Source: Glycocaulis sp.
GTDB lineage: Bacteria > Pseudomonadota > Alphaproteobacteria > Caulobacterales > Maricaulaceae
Length of the DNA stretch: 47,896 nucleotides
Direction: 5' to 3'
Assembly: GCA_022565665.1 (NCBI GenBank)
Contig: JAIUMI010000019.1
Location: 1-47,896 of the forward strand
In this document: one piece after another, positions 28,252 to 38,118 of the stretch
Position numbering within the stretch: position 1 is the first letter of the stretch
Layout of the letters: each line of letters starts with the position of its first letter
The notes under the pieces: generated by a model
What the model saw: only the letters and a program-made list of their open reading frames with translations
The model's database searches: none
Told to the model about the DNA's origin: nothing
Program-made: the position numbers and the translations under genes

Positions 28252-28281
28252 TGCACGGCCCGCAAGTGGAAAGCTCGCCGG

Positions 28282-29721
28282 TTACGCCTGGCCGGGCGAA
28301 ACAGGTGCCGGGCTGGCAGCTGCCCCGGTCTCGGTGGCGGTCTCGGCCCTGGCGGCTGGCTTGGGCAGGAAGACCGTGAAGCGCGTGCCGCCGCCCGGCT
28401 CGCTTTCGACCGAAAACCCGCCCCGATGGCGGGTCACGATGTGCTTGACGATGGCAAGGCCGAGCCCTGTTCCTGCGGTGGGGCTGCTCTTCTGGCCATC
28501 CACGCGGAAAAAGCGTTCCGACAGGCGGGGCAGATAACGCCGGTCAATCCCCGCGCCATGATCGCGCACCCGTACCACACCAAAGCGCGAACGCGGATCG
28601 AAGGGCGGACCGGCCAGCAGAAGGCGCGCACTGTTCTCCCCGATCCGGTCGGCAGGATGTTCGGCGCGGTCGCGCGCGCAATCATCATCAGCGCTGATCT
28701 CCACCTGCCCGCCTTCGGGAGAGTACTTGATCGCGTTCTCGATAAGATTTTCCACCACCTCGTGGACCTGGTCGCGGTCGCCGGTGATCTCCACCGGCGT
28801 CTCCGGCAAGGTGGCGCTTACCGTGATGTTGCGGGCCTGCGCCATCGGACCCAGGCTGTCGATCACGTCGCGGGTCACGGCGCGCAGATCTACCGTGCCT
28901 ACCGGCAACTGGTGCTCATTCATCTCCACCCGGCTGAGCGACAGGAGATCATCGATAAGACGGCGCATGCGTTCGGTCTGCTCGCGCATGATGCCCAGAA
29001 AGCGGTCGCGCGCTTCCTCGTCATCACGGGCCGGGCCGCGCAGCGTGTCGATGAAACCCGACAGAGAGGCGAGCGGGGTGCGCAGCTCATGGCTGGCATT
29101 GGCCAGGAAATCCGCACGCATGCGCTCTGCACGCTTGGACGAGGTTTCATCGGCCAGCACGAGCATGGCCCGCCACGGCATGGGGCCCGCTACCGGCAGG
29201 CGGATTGGCTCCACATAGGCGCGCACATGGCTCTCGATAGGGGCCAGCGTGGCATACTCCACCACCGTGCCGCGCTCCCCGCGCAGGGCAGCGCTGACCG
29301 CTTCCAGCACGCGTGGCTGGCGCAGGGATGTCGATAGCAGACCGCCCTCGGCACCCAGCGCCAGCAGCGCGCGCGCCGCCGGGTTGGCCTGCTCGATACG
29401 CCCGCCCGGCCCGATCAGCAGGATGGGCACCGACACCTTTTCCAGCATGGTCAGGGCAAGCCCGTCCTCGCTTGGACGGGCAGGCTCGGCAACCGGCATC
29501 CGGCCGCGTGGCTGGGCGGTCGTGACCGCCGTCAGGAAATATACAAAGGCCAGCGACGCGAAGGCCAGGCTCGCGCCTATATAGGCGCCAGGCGCCAGCA
29601 CACCCGTGACCATCAGGACAAACAGGACCGCCATGCCGAGCGCTGCGGTAATGACAATATCCCGCCGGCGGGGACGGTCGGGCGCAAGCCTGACCCTGTC
29701 TTTGTTTTGCCCGTTTGTCAT
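28282..29721 (-). CDS. phoR: Phosphate regulon sensor kinase PhoR
   Basis: The 479-residue protein has two N-terminal spans (IVITAALGMAVLFVLMVTG and ASLAFASLAFVYFLTAV) with almost no periplasmic loop. A PAS-like domain (about 90-190) follows, then the HisKA box with His211 (NASHELRTPLASLSG) and HATPase motifs N-box HEVVENLIENAIKYSPEGG, VRDHGAGI and TGLGLAIVKHI. It phosphorylates PhoB when phosphate is low. About 40 residues rich in charge (DDDCARDRAEHPADRIGENS...) are inserted between the N-box and G1 box, which is unusual. Placement before pstC and phoB confirms identity. Confidence 0.94.
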   Translation of the reverse strand: MTNGQNKDRVRLAPDRPRRRDIVITAALGMAVLFVLMVTGVLAPGAYIGASLAFASLAFVYFLTAVTTAQPRGRMPVAEPARPSEDGLALTMLEKVSVPILLIGPGGRIEQANPAARALLALGAEGGLLSTSLRQPRVLEAVSAALRGERGTVVEYATLAPIESHVRAYVEPIRLPVAGPMPWRAMLVLADETSSKRAERMRADFLANASHELRTPLASLSGFIDTLRGPARDDEEARDRFLGIMREQTERMRRLIDDLLSLSRVEMNEHQLPVGTVDLRAVTRDVIDSLGPMAQARNITVSATLPETPVEITGDRDQVHEVVENLIENAIKYSPEGGQVEISADDDCARDRAEHPADRIGENSARLLLAGPPFDPRSRFGVVRVRDHGAGIDRRYLPRLSERFFRVDGQKSSPTAGTGLGLAIVKHIVTRHRGGFSVESEPGGGTRFTVFLPKPAARAETATETGAAASPAPVSPGQA

Positions 29722-29889
29722 GGTCTTCTCTTGAAACGCATCACGCTCCGGAATTTGCGTTTATGCCTCCATGCTCTAGCACGCCTTGATGACGGCTCAA
29801 TGCGCCAAGTGGGTGCAGAGCGGGAGATGACGAGCTTCATGAATTTTCTGTAATTCGAGATATTTTTAGCGTTTTTCGATAAAAGTTTG

Positions 29890-29917
29890 TTGACATTCAC
29901 GATGCCCCCGCTAGGGT
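29890..29917 (+). promoter_or_regulatory. Candidate sigma-70 promoter of the RND operon
   Basis: TTGACA (29890-29895) and TAGGGT (29912-29917) are separated by 16 bp, 40 bp upstream of the efflux operon's first start codon. The surrounding 29722-29880 is markedly AT-rich for this genome and separates the operon from the divergent phoR; no gene is seen in it. Confidence 0.55.
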
Positions 29918-29956
29918 GCCGCCCAACGACATAACACTGCGAAGAAGGATTCCCGG

Positions 29957-31321
29957 GTGTTCCGGCACAGCCTCATACTCTCCACTGCCCTGTTCGTGAC
30001 CGCCTGCGCTGGCACCGCGCCTTTGTCTGTAGCGCCCGAGATGGAGCTGCCCGGCACCTATGTCAGCGCGCCTGACACGTCCGGCCCGCAGCACCCTGAC
30101 TGGGTGTCCGCGTTCGGCGATGATGCGCTTGGCGGCCTTGTCAACGAAGGCATTTCGGCCAATCCGGGGCTTGCCATCGTGCGGGCCAATCTGGACGCCG
30201 CGCGGGCATCGGCCCGTGCAGCCGGTGCGCCTCGCCTGCCTTCGGTGGATGCGAGCACCAGCGCCACCGTACGCGATATCGCGGTCGGCTCGCCGGAAGT
30301 CTATTCGGCCGGAATCGAAGTGGTCTGGCAGGCCGATATCTGGGGCCGTATTTCCGATGGCGCGCGCGCTGGCACCCTGTCTGCCGAAGCCGCCGCCGCC
30401 GATCTGGCTGGCGCGGAACTGACCGTGGCCGCCAATGTGGTCAGCACATGGTTCGCCCTCACCGAGGCACGCCTGCAACGCGAGCTGGCCGAGCGTGATG
30501 TCGAAACCCGCGCCCGCCAGCTGGAAATCGTCGAACGGCGTTTCGTGCGGGGCGTGGCCCGCTCCTCTGATGTACGCACCGCGCGGTCAGCCCTCGCCAG
30601 CTCGCAAGCTGCGCTGACCGTCCGCGAACGCACCGAAGCGCAGACGGCGCGCAATCTGCAGACGGCGCTCGGACGCTATCCTGACGGCGCTATCGAAGCC
30701 GCGCGCCTGCTGCCGGAACTGGGCGAACTGCCCGCGCCCGGCACGCCCGAACAGCTCATCTCGCGGCGCCCTGATGTGGTGGCGGCCGAGCTACGCCTTG
30801 GTGCAGCGGGCTTTTCTGCCGAAGCGGCCCGCAAGGCGCTCTACCCGTCCCTTACCCTGCGCGGGAATGCCGGCGGTCAGGCCGCCAGCCCCTCCGATGT
30901 ATTCTCCAGTGCGAACATGGTGGAAAGCCTGGCGGCCTCGCTTGCCGCACCGCTTTTCCGGGGCGGGGCCCTGCGCGCGGAACGTGACCGCACAGCCGCG
31001 CTCGCACGCGCACAGGCTGCCCGCTATGTCGAGACAAGCCTTACCGCGCTGCGTGAAGTGGAGAACGCCCTGCAGTCGGATGTCTTGCTGGCCAACAGGG
31101 CCAGCGCCCAGCAGACCGCGCTGGAAGAAGCCGCTGCGGCGCTGGAACTGGTCGAACGCCAGTACGCCAGCGGCGTGGGTACGATTTTCGAACTCATTGA
31201 TGCCCAGACACGCCTTACCCAGGCCGAAAGCCAGCTGATCAGCGCGCGGCGCGAACGGCTGGATAACCGGGTGGCGCTGCATCTGGCCATCGCCGGTCCC
31301 TTCGCCGCAGCAGGCGAATAA
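29957..31321 (+). CDS. Outer-membrane efflux lipoprotein, NodT/TolC family
   Basis: The 454-residue protein is the outer-membrane channel of a tripartite pump. It starts at GTG 29957 behind AGAAGGA and has a lipoprotein signal with Cys17 (FVTAC). Two repeated OEP domains follow, with family motifs HPDWVSAFGDDALGGLVNEGISANPGLAIVRANLDAARA, SRRPDVVAAELRLGAAGFSAEAARKALYPSLTL and the C-terminal QYASGVGTIFELIDAQTRLTQAESQLI. Its partners, the adaptor and pump, follow in the same operon. Substrate cannot be told from sequence. Confidence 0.94.
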   Translation: MFRHSLILSTALFVTACAGTAPLSVAPEMELPGTYVSAPDTSGPQHPDWVSAFGDDALGGLVNEGISANPGLAIVRANLDAARASARAAGAPRLPSVDASTSATVRDIAVGSPEVYSAGIEVVWQADIWGRISDGARAGTLSAEAAAADLAGAELTVAANVVSTWFALTEARLQRELAERDVETRARQLEIVERRFVRGVARSSDVRTARSALASSQAALTVRERTEAQTARNLQTALGRYPDGAIEAARLLPELGELPAPGTPEQLISRRPDVVAAELRLGAAGFSAEAARKALYPSLTLRGNAGGQAASPSDVFSSANMVESLAASLAAPLFRGGALRAERDRTAALARAQAARYVETSLTALREVENALQSDVLLANRASAQQTALEEAAAALELVERQYASGVGTIFELIDAQTRLTQAESQLISARRERLDNRVALHLAIAGPFAAAGE

Positions 31322-31360
31322 CAAGCAGATAACAAGAAAAAAGAGATAACGAGGTTGGTC

Positions 31361-32635
31361 ATGAGCAAGGTTACAGGACGGATCGCACTTTTCGGTCTGC
31401 CGGTCCTCATCATCGTGTTGTTCATCGTGCTGTTCATGGTGCTGGGCGCGACCCAGGAGCGGCCGCAGCGCGAGAACCCGGTGCCACGCCCCGCAGCAGT
31501 CTTCGTCGCGCAGGCGGAGTCCGCTCAGGTAACACTGGAAATCCGAACCCAGGGCGAGGTTACACCGCTCACCGAGATCGGACTGGTCGCGCAGGTGGCT
31601 GGCCGCATCGCCTATGTGAACCCCAGCTTCGTGCAGGGTGGCTTCTTCGAAGCCGGCGAGGTGCTGGTCCGGCTTGAGGACGAGGATTACCGCCTCGCCG
31701 TGACGCGCGCCGAAGCGCTGGTGGCCCAGCGTCAGCAGGCCTTGATCCGCGAGCAGGCCGAAGCCTCGCTGGCTGCCGAAGAGTGGCAGGCTATCGGACG
31801 CGGCGAAGCGTCTCCCCTGACCCTGCGTGAGCCGCAAATGGCAGAGGCGCGTGCCCAGCTGGCTGCCGCCGACGCCGGACTGCGCGAGGCCCGTCTTGCC
31901 CTGTCACGCACGCGCATCTCCGCCCCGTTCAATGGCCGCGTCCGCCAGAAGCTGGCTGATCTCGGCCAGTATGTCGGGCCGGGCGCGCGCATTGGCGAGG
32001 TGTTCTCCACCGATACCGCGCAGGTCCGCCTGCCGCTGACTGATGGCGAACTCGGCCGGCTGGGCGTCCCGGTCGCGTTCCGTGCCGACAGCTATGAAAC
32101 CGCTCCGCGCATCACACTGGCCGCAAGCCTTGGCGGCGAGATGCGCCAGTGGGACGCACGGATCGTGCGCACCGACAGCTCGATCGATCCGCAGACCCGC
32201 ACCCTCTATGCCATCGCTGAAGTCGCCGACCCATATGGTGCAGCAGCGGAGGCCTCTGGTGCGCCGCTGGCCGTGGGACTGTTTGTCGACGCGCTGATCC
32301 CCGGCCGCGAGCTGGCCGAAGCCATCACCCTGCCCCGCAGCGCGCTGCGCGGCGCCGATCAGGTGCTGGTCGTCCAGCCCGACGGTATCCTGTCGGTGCG
32401 CACGGTGAATGTCGTGGAAAGCCGTCCGGACCGCATAGTCGTGACAGGCGGCGTGTATGACGGCGAGTACGCCGTGACATCGCCCTTGCGCGGCGCCGCC
32501 GACGGCATGCGCGTGCGCGCCCTTGACGGCGACGGCGAGCCTGTCTTCCCCGAAGCCGAGGAAGCGGCGGGCGACGATGAAACGGCACCTGCCGGCGATC
32601 CCGGCACGTCTGCACCTCTGGCCAGCGCCGGCTAG
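31361..32635 (+). CDS. RND efflux periplasmic adaptor (HlyD/MFP family)
   Basis: The 424-residue protein has one N-terminal span (ALFGLPVLIIVLFIVLFMVLG), so it is anchored by a helix and not a lipid. The lipoyl/barrel-sandwich halves follow: QVTLEIRTQGEVTPLTEIGLVAQVAGRI and later ISAPFNGRVRQKLADLGQYVGPGARIGEV. A coiled-coil hairpin (about 110-175) lies between them and beta-barrel domains after. The C-terminal tail is Ala/Glu-rich. It joins the pump to the outer-membrane channel. ATG 31361 follows a GAGG ribosome site; an upstream TTG at 31355 is less likely. Confidence 0.92.
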   Translation: MSKVTGRIALFGLPVLIIVLFIVLFMVLGATQERPQRENPVPRPAAVFVAQAESAQVTLEIRTQGEVTPLTEIGLVAQVAGRIAYVNPSFVQGGFFEAGEVLVRLEDEDYRLAVTRAEALVAQRQQALIREQAEASLAAEEWQAIGRGEASPLTLREPQMAEARAQLAAADAGLREARLALSRTRISAPFNGRVRQKLADLGQYVGPGARIGEVFSTDTAQVRLPLTDGELGRLGVPVAFRADSYETAPRITLAASLGGEMRQWDARIVRTDSSIDPQTRTLYAIAEVADPYGAAAEASGAPLAVGLFVDALIPGRELAEAITLPRSALRGADQVLVVQPDGILSVRTVNVVESRPDRIVVTGGVYDGEYAVTSPLRGAADGMRVRALDGDGEPVFPEAEEAAGDDETAPAGDPGTSAPLASAG

Positions 32636-32659
32636 ATCACCCGCGAAGGAGACAAGGAC

Positions 32660-35600
32660 ATGGTTGAACGTCCCGAAGAACAGTCCCATCGCGGCATACT
32701 CGCCTGGTGGGCCGGCAACTCGGTTGCTGCAAACCTGCTGATGATTATCGCCCTGATCGGCGGCGTCATCGGCTTCTCTGTGATCCAGCGCGATCAGAAC
32801 CCGGCGGCACAGTTTGCGGGCGCGACCGTGTCGGTTGCCTGGCCCGGCGCCTCGCCGCAGGAGGTGGAAGAACAGATCATCCTGCGTATCGAGGAAGCCA
32901 TCACCTCGGTGGACGGGGTGCGCCGCATCACCGCCACCGCGGTCGAGGGCTCTGGCTGGGTCAATATCGAGGGCAACTCCACGGTCGATCCGAAGGAGTT
33001 TCTCGACGCAGTAAAGCTGCAGGTGGACTCCATCAACAACCTGCCGGTGGAATCCTTCCAGCCGCGCGTAACGCAATGGCAGTCGCGCAGCCAAATCGCA
33101 GGCATTGCCCTGCACGGCAATATCGACCGGCGCGAGCTGCAGCGTATCGCCCGCGAGATCCGCAACGAGCTGTCCGCCTCCATTCCCGAGATCGCCTCGG
33201 TGGACCTGCAAGCGCGCCTGCCCGAAGAGGTCTCCGTCGAAATCTCCGAAGAGAATATGCGCCGCTATGGGGTGAGCGTGGGCGATATCTCCCGCGCCAT
33301 CGGCAATGCCTCCATCAACCGCTCGGCCGGCTCGGTGCGCACCGATCTGGGTGATGTGCGCATCGCCTCGCGTCATCTGGCCGACACCGCAGACGAGTTT
33401 GGCGACATCATCGTGCGCCAGACGCCCGGAGGCGGCGTGATCCGTGTGCGCGATATCGCCAACGTCACGGACGGGCTGGAAGACCGCGACTTTGCCGCGA
33501 CCTTCGATGGCGAGCCCATGGTGCTCATCACGCTGATGTCGACGGGCAATTCCGATGTCATCGACGTCTCGCGCCAGCTGGCCGCCTATCTCGACCGCAA
33601 GCGTACGCAACTGCCCGAAACCGTGTCCCTGTCGGAATGGTGGGACGGGGCGGACCAGTTCAACTCCCAGCTCACCGTGATCGGCAATTCCGCGCTTCTC
33701 GGTCTGGGACTGGTGCTGATCGTCCTGATCCTCTTCCTGCGCCCGATCGTGGCGTTCTGGGTGACCATCGGCATCGCCACCGCCTTTGCCGGCGCCTTCA
33801 TGCTGCTGCCGATGATCGGGGTGACGCTCAACTTCCTGTCGCTCTTCGCCTTCCTCATCGTGATCGGGGTGGTGGTCGATGACGCGATCATTGTGGGCGA
33901 AAACATCCACAACCGCGTGGAGCGGGGCGAGCAGGGCCTGACAGCAGCTGTCGTCGGCGTGCAGATGGTGGCCAAGCCCGTTCTCTTCGCCGTCATCACC
34001 TCAATGCTGGCCTTCGCGCCCTGGATGATGCTGTCCGGCCCGGAAGTGCAGTTCACCCGCCAGATCTCGCTGGTCGTGATCGCGGCCCTGACCTTCTCAC
34101 TGATTGAGTCCCTGCTGATCCTTCCGGCGCACCTTGCCCATATCAAGCCGCAGCAGCCCAAGGGCATTTCCGGCGGATTCATCCGCGCACAGGCAAGCCT
34201 TGCCAACACGCTGGTCTGGTTCGCCCGCAATGTGTACGGGCCGTTCCTGGCCGTGTGCATCCGCCAGCGCTACGCGACCCTGGCAGTCTTCGTGGGTCTG
34301 TTCGGACTGGCCGTGGTGCTGATGAACACCAACCGCGTGCCGTTCCATTTCATGCCGGAGATCGAAAGCGATCTCATCCAGGTCAATATCCAGCTGGCCG
34401 AGGGCACGCCCTGGCAGCGCACCGAGGAAATCCGGCAGCGCCTTGAGGAGGCCGAACTGCGCGTGCAGGAGGCCTATCGCGAGGAGTTCCCCGGCGAGAT
34501 CGACGTGATCCGCAACCGGTCAACGCTGGCAACCAATGCCCAGATCCGCGCCTGGATCGGGCTCGCGCCGCCCGAAATCCGCCCCGGACGCGTTCCCTCC
34601 GCCGATATCGCCCAGCGTATCCGTGATGCGCTGGGACCGGTCCCCGACGCCGAGGAAATCCGGTTTGACGCGACGATCAACGAGGTCGGCCCGGCCATCG
34701 ACTTTGCCATCAACCATCCCGATCTCGACGTGCTGCGCGCTGCGGCCGACGAGCTGAAGGACGCGCTGCGGGCCTTCCCGGCGACCTATGACGTGGTAGA
34801 CAATCTGCAGACGGCCGCTGACGAGCTGCGCCTGACCTTGCGTCCCGACGCACAGGCGCTCGGCCTCACCCTGTCGGATGTGACCAATCAGGTCCGGCAG
34901 GCCTTTTTCGGTCAGGAAGTCCAGCGCCTGCCGCGCGATGGCAGCGATGTCCGGGTGATGGTGCGCTATCCCCGCGAGGCCCGTGACAGCCTGGACTCCA
35001 TCAATCAGGTACGCATCCGCACGCCCGACGGACGGGAAATCCCGCTGGCCGCCGTGGCCGAAGCGGAGTTTGCCCCGGGCATAAACCGCATCCAGCGGCG
35101 CGAGCGCCAACGCACCGTACGCGTTAGCGCCGGGGTGAGCGATCCCGATGCCGCCCGCGCCATCCGCACCCAGATCTCCGAGGAGTTCTTCCCCGCCTGG
35201 CGCGAGCGTTTTCCGGGCATCTCGGTCGGTGCGATCGGTCAGGCTGAGGGCGAAGCCGAGTTCATGGGCGAGATTGCCTCCCTGCAGCTGATCATGCTGG
35301 GTCTGATGTATGTGCTGCTGGCTGTGGCCTTCCGCTCCTACGCGCAGCCCCTGCTGATCATGACCGCCATACCCTTCGCTTTTGCCGGCGCGGTATTCGG
35401 ACACCTCTTGCTGGGCGTGCCGTTCGCACTGTTCTCCATGTTCGGCATCGGGGCCGCAGCCGGTATCGTCATCAATGACAATCTGGTGCTGGTCGATTTC
35501 GTGAACCGGCTGAGGGAACGCGGCGTCGGTGCCTTTCAGGCTCTTGTCGATGCGGGCATACAGCGTTTCCGCCCGATCCTGCTGACGACCGTGACGACCT

Positions 35601-35869
35601 TTATCGGCGTGCTGCCCATGATCGCGGAGCGGTCCACGGCAGCCCAGTTCCTCAAGCCGATGGTGGTGTCGCTGGGATTTGCGGTGATCTTCGCCCTCTT
35701 CCTTACCCTGTTCATGGTGCCAGCGCTCTACGCCATCGGCGTGGACATCAAGCGGGGCGTCATGTCGCTCTGGACGGGTCAGAAGCGTCCCGGCATCGGG
35801 TCCGGCTATGACGGCGACACCAGCGGCTCGGACATTGATGTGGGCCAGGCCAGCCAGCCGGCCGAATAG
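32660..35869 (+). CDS. RND efflux pump, inner-membrane permease
   Basis: The 1069-residue protein has the full AcrB-like architecture of twelve spans and two large periplasmic domains. The proton-relay pair falls at Asp407-Asp408 (GVVVDDAIIVGEN), the same numbering as AcrB. At the position of the conserved AcrB Lys940 it has Asn (INDNLVLVDFVNRL), as in some other RND branches. The N-terminus WWAGNSVAANLLMIIALIGGV and ERSTAAQFLKPMVVSLGFAV are typical of this HAE1-like branch. It exports hydrophobic compounds or drugs using the proton gradient; the substrate is unknown. It lies 24 bp after the adaptor gene, and a hairpin follows the stop. Confidence 0.95.
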   Translation: MVERPEEQSHRGILAWWAGNSVAANLLMIIALIGGVIGFSVIQRDQNPAAQFAGATVSVAWPGASPQEVEEQIILRIEEAITSVDGVRRITATAVEGSGWVNIEGNSTVDPKEFLDAVKLQVDSINNLPVESFQPRVTQWQSRSQIAGIALHGNIDRRELQRIAREIRNELSASIPEIASVDLQARLPEEVSVEISEENMRRYGVSVGDISRAIGNASINRSAGSVRTDLGDVRIASRHLADTADEFGDIIVRQTPGGGVIRVRDIANVTDGLEDRDFAATFDGEPMVLITLMSTGNSDVIDVSRQLAAYLDRKRTQLPETVSLSEWWDGADQFNSQLTVIGNSALLGLGLVLIVLILFLRPIVAFWVTIGIATAFAGAFMLLPMIGVTLNFLSLFAFLIVIGVVVDDAIIVGENIHNRVERGEQGLTAAVVGVQMVAKPVLFAVITSMLAFAPWMMLSGPEVQFTRQISLVVIAALTFSLIESLLILPAHLAHIKPQQPKGISGGFIRAQASLANTLVWFARNVYGPFLAVCIRQRYATLAVFVGLFGLAVVLMNTNRVPFHFMPEIESDLIQVNIQLAEGTPWQRTEEIRQRLEEAELRVQEAYREEFPGEIDVIRNRSTLATNAQIRAWIGLAPPEIRPGRVPSADIAQRIRDALGPVPDAEEIRFDATINEVGPAIDFAINHPDLDVLRAAADELKDALRAFPATYDVVDNLQTAADELRLTLRPDAQALGLTLSDVTNQVRQAFFGQEVQRLPRDGSDVRVMVRYPREARDSLDSINQVRIRTPDGREIPLAAVAEAEFAPGINRIQRRERQRTVRVSAGVSDPDAARAIRTQISEEFFPAWRERFPGISVGAIGQAEGEAEFMGEIASLQLIMLGLMYVLLAVAFRSYAQPLLIMTAIPFAFAGAVFGHLLLGVPFALFSMFGIGAAAGIVINDNLVLVDFVNRLRERGVGAFQALVDAGIQRFRPILLTTVTTFIGVLPMIAERSTAAQFLKPMVVSLGFAVIFALFLTLFMVPALYAIGVDIKRGVMSLWTGQKRPGIGSGYDGDTSGSDIDVGQASQPAE

Positions 35870-35882
35870 ATCAAATCCACGT

Positions 35883-35911
35883 TACAGGGCGCATACACCA
35901 TGCGCCCTGTA
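35883..35911 (+). terminator. Hairpin after the RND operon
   Basis: TACAGGGCGCAT-ACACC-ATGCGCCCTGTA is a perfect 12-bp inverted repeat starting 14 bp after the permease stop codon. Only a weak T-rich stretch (TTGGATTTC) follows, so it is probably a terminator or RNA-stabilising hairpin. An operator for the next gene is the alternative. Confidence 0.6.
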
Positions 35912-35999
35912 TTGGATTTCATAGCCGCCGGGCCCTAGAGTCCGGCCCAGTGTCTGGAAGGGCGGAGCGTTCGGGCTCGCGCTCAAGGGGAGTTTTGAT

Positions 36000-38093
36000 A
36001 TGAGACAGATCCTGCTGGCAGGCAGCTGCCTTGCCATCCTGATGGCGTGTGACGCCACGACCACCGAGCCGGAAAACGGCATCGAAGACGTCGCCGCCAC
36101 AGAGGAAGCGGTTACCGAATCGGCTGCTGCGCCGCGCTTTGGCACGTTCGGGTTCGACACCACGGGCATGGACACGTCGGTGGCGCCCGGTGACGACTTC
36201 TTCGCCTTCGCCAATGGCGTGTGGGCGCAGGAAACCGAGATTCCGTCCGACCGCGCGCGCTACGGTGTGTTCGACATGCTCTCGCTGGAAGTCGAGCAGC
36301 AGGTGCGCGACATCATCCTCGACGCATCCGAACGCGGCGGCGCGCCGGGTTCCAATGAGCAGATGATCGGCGATCTGTTCGCCAGCTGGATGGACGCCGA
36401 GACCATCGAGGCGCGCGGGCTGGAGCCGGCGCGTCCGTGGCTGGACCAGATTGCAGCGGTATCGAGCTTCGAGGACGCCACCGCCCTGATGGCCCAGCGC
36501 GAGTTTCAGGCGCCCTATGGCGTCTTCATCAGCGCTGATCCGGAAGATCCCACCCGTTATATCATGCGCTCTGGCCAGTCCGGCCTTGGCCTTCCCAGCC
36601 GCGACTACTACCTGCTCGACACCGGCCGCTTCCCGGAATACCGCGAGGCCTATAAGGACTATATCGCGCGCGTTTTTGAGCTGGCGGGCATGGATAATGG
36701 CGAGGCACGCGCCGAGGCCATTCTCGCCCTCGAAACGGCCCTGGCCGAGGTGCACTGGACGCGTGAGGATTCCCGCGATGTCACCAGGACCAATAACCGG
36801 ATGAGCACCGAGGAATTCTTCGCGCTCGCACCGGAACTGGGCCTGCGTCAGGCGCTTGAGGCCCGCGATCTGCCCACCGAAGGCGAGATTATCGTGGCCC
36901 AGCCCAGCGCCATCACCGATGCAGGCGCGCTGTTCGCCCAAACCGATGTGGAAACGCTGCAATCGTGGATGACCTTCCACTTCATCTCCGGCCGGGCCTC
37001 CTGGCTGCCGCAGGTATTTGATCAGGCAAGCTTCGACTTCTTTGGACGCACCCTGTCGGGCACCGAAGAACAGCGCGAGCGCGAGCTGCGCGGCGTGCAG
37101 CTGGTCAATGGTGCCCTCGGCCACCCGGTCGGGCAGGTCTATATAGAGCGGCACTATCCGCCCGAAGCCAGCCGCCAGATGGACGAGCTGATCGAGAACC
37201 TCATTGTCGGCTTTCGCGGCCGTCTGGAGCGTCTCGAATGGATGGATGACGAAACGCGCGAGGAAGCGCTGACCAAACTGTCCACCTTCGAGCCGCGCAT
37301 CGGCTATCCGGAAATCTGGAACGAGTATGACGGGCTCGAAATCCGGGCCGATGACTATTTCGGCAACCGGGTCCGCCTTGGCGAGTTCGCCTGGGCCGAG
37401 CAGCTGCGCCGCTTCCCCGATCCGGTGGACCGCCGCCTGTGGGGATGGCCGCCGCAGATCGTCAATGCGAGCTATAGCCCGCTGATGAACCAGATCACCT
37501 TCCCGGCCGGCATTCTGCAGGCACCGTTCTTCGACATGAATGCCGACCCGGCAATGAATTACGGCGCGATCGGCGCGGTGATCGGCCACGAGATCGGCCA
37601 CGGGTTTGACGATAATGGCCGCCGCTTCGACGCTGAGGGCCGTATCCGTGACTGGTGGACCGAAGAGACCAATGAGCGCTTCGTGGAACGCTCTGACCGC
37701 CTTGTGGAGCAGTATAACGGCTTCTGCCCCTTCCCTGACGAGTGCGTGAATGGCCGGGTCGCTCTGGGCGAGAATATCGGCGATCTGGGCGGCATGCAGA
37801 TGGCCTATGAGGCCTACCGCAATTACGCCGCCGAGAACTATCCTGATGGCGAGCCACCGGTCATTGACGGCTTCACCGGCGACCAGCGCTTCCTGCTGGC
37901 CTGGGCGCAAGTCTGGCGGACCCTGTTCCGCGATGACGCCCTGCGCGCCCAGCTGGCGACCGGCCCGCACTCTCCGGGGATGTACCGGGTGAACGGCGTC
38001 GTGCGCAATCTCGACATCTGGTACGAGGCGTTCGGCGTCACCGAAGAGCACGAACTCTACCTGCCGCCGGAAGAGCGCGTGCGCATCTGGTAA
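36000..38093 (+). CDS. M13-family zinc metallopeptidase lipoprotein
   Basis: The 697-residue protein belongs to the neprilysin/PepO family. A lipoprotein signal ends at LMAC (Cys17), followed by an acidic linker to residue about 45. The M13 N-terminal domain opens MDTSVAPGDDFFAFANGVWAQET. The catalytic domain has the zinc motif HEIGH (His530, Glu531, His534) and the third ligand region ENIGDLGG (Glu591, Asp595). VNAxY-like VNASYSPLMNQITFPAG and the C-terminal MYRVNGVVRNLDIWYEAFGV are also characteristic. It probably degrades peptides at the cell envelope. It is monocistronic, with a terminator behind it. Confidence 0.95.
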   Translation: MRQILLAGSCLAILMACDATTTEPENGIEDVAATEEAVTESAAAPRFGTFGFDTTGMDTSVAPGDDFFAFANGVWAQETEIPSDRARYGVFDMLSLEVEQQVRDIILDASERGGAPGSNEQMIGDLFASWMDAETIEARGLEPARPWLDQIAAVSSFEDATALMAQREFQAPYGVFISADPEDPTRYIMRSGQSGLGLPSRDYYLLDTGRFPEYREAYKDYIARVFELAGMDNGEARAEAILALETALAEVHWTREDSRDVTRTNNRMSTEEFFALAPELGLRQALEARDLPTEGEIIVAQPSAITDAGALFAQTDVETLQSWMTFHFISGRASWLPQVFDQASFDFFGRTLSGTEEQRERELRGVQLVNGALGHPVGQVYIERHYPPEASRQMDELIENLIVGFRGRLERLEWMDDETREEALTKLSTFEPRIGYPEIWNEYDGLEIRADDYFGNRVRLGEFAWAEQLRRFPDPVDRRLWGWPPQIVNASYSPLMNQITFPAGILQAPFFDMNADPAMNYGAIGAVIGHEIGHGFDDNGRRFDAEGRIRDWWTEETNERFVERSDRLVEQYNGFCPFPDECVNGRVALGENIGDLGGMQMAYEAYRNYAAENYPDGEPPVIDGFTGDQRFLLAWAQVWRTLFRDDALRAQLATGPHSPGMYRVNGVVRNLDIWYEAFGVTEEHELYLPPEERVRIW

Positions 38094-38118
38094 GTCAGGC
38101 TTCATCTGACTGACGGAA

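Noticed and set aside
29845-29870. Possible Pho box before phoR or the RND operon (CTGTAAT element)
   Set aside because: Only one 7-bp element resembles the consensus; no second element at 11-bp spacing.
31904-33910. 668-codon open frame on the minus strand opposite the adaptor and pump genes
   Set aside because: It crosses two clear genes antisense, is His/Asp-rich and has no recognisable motif; a GC-bias shadow.
35919-38105. 728-codon open frame opposite the M13 peptidase
   Set aside because: The + strand frame has a signal peptide, HExxH and full family motifs; the antisense frame has none.
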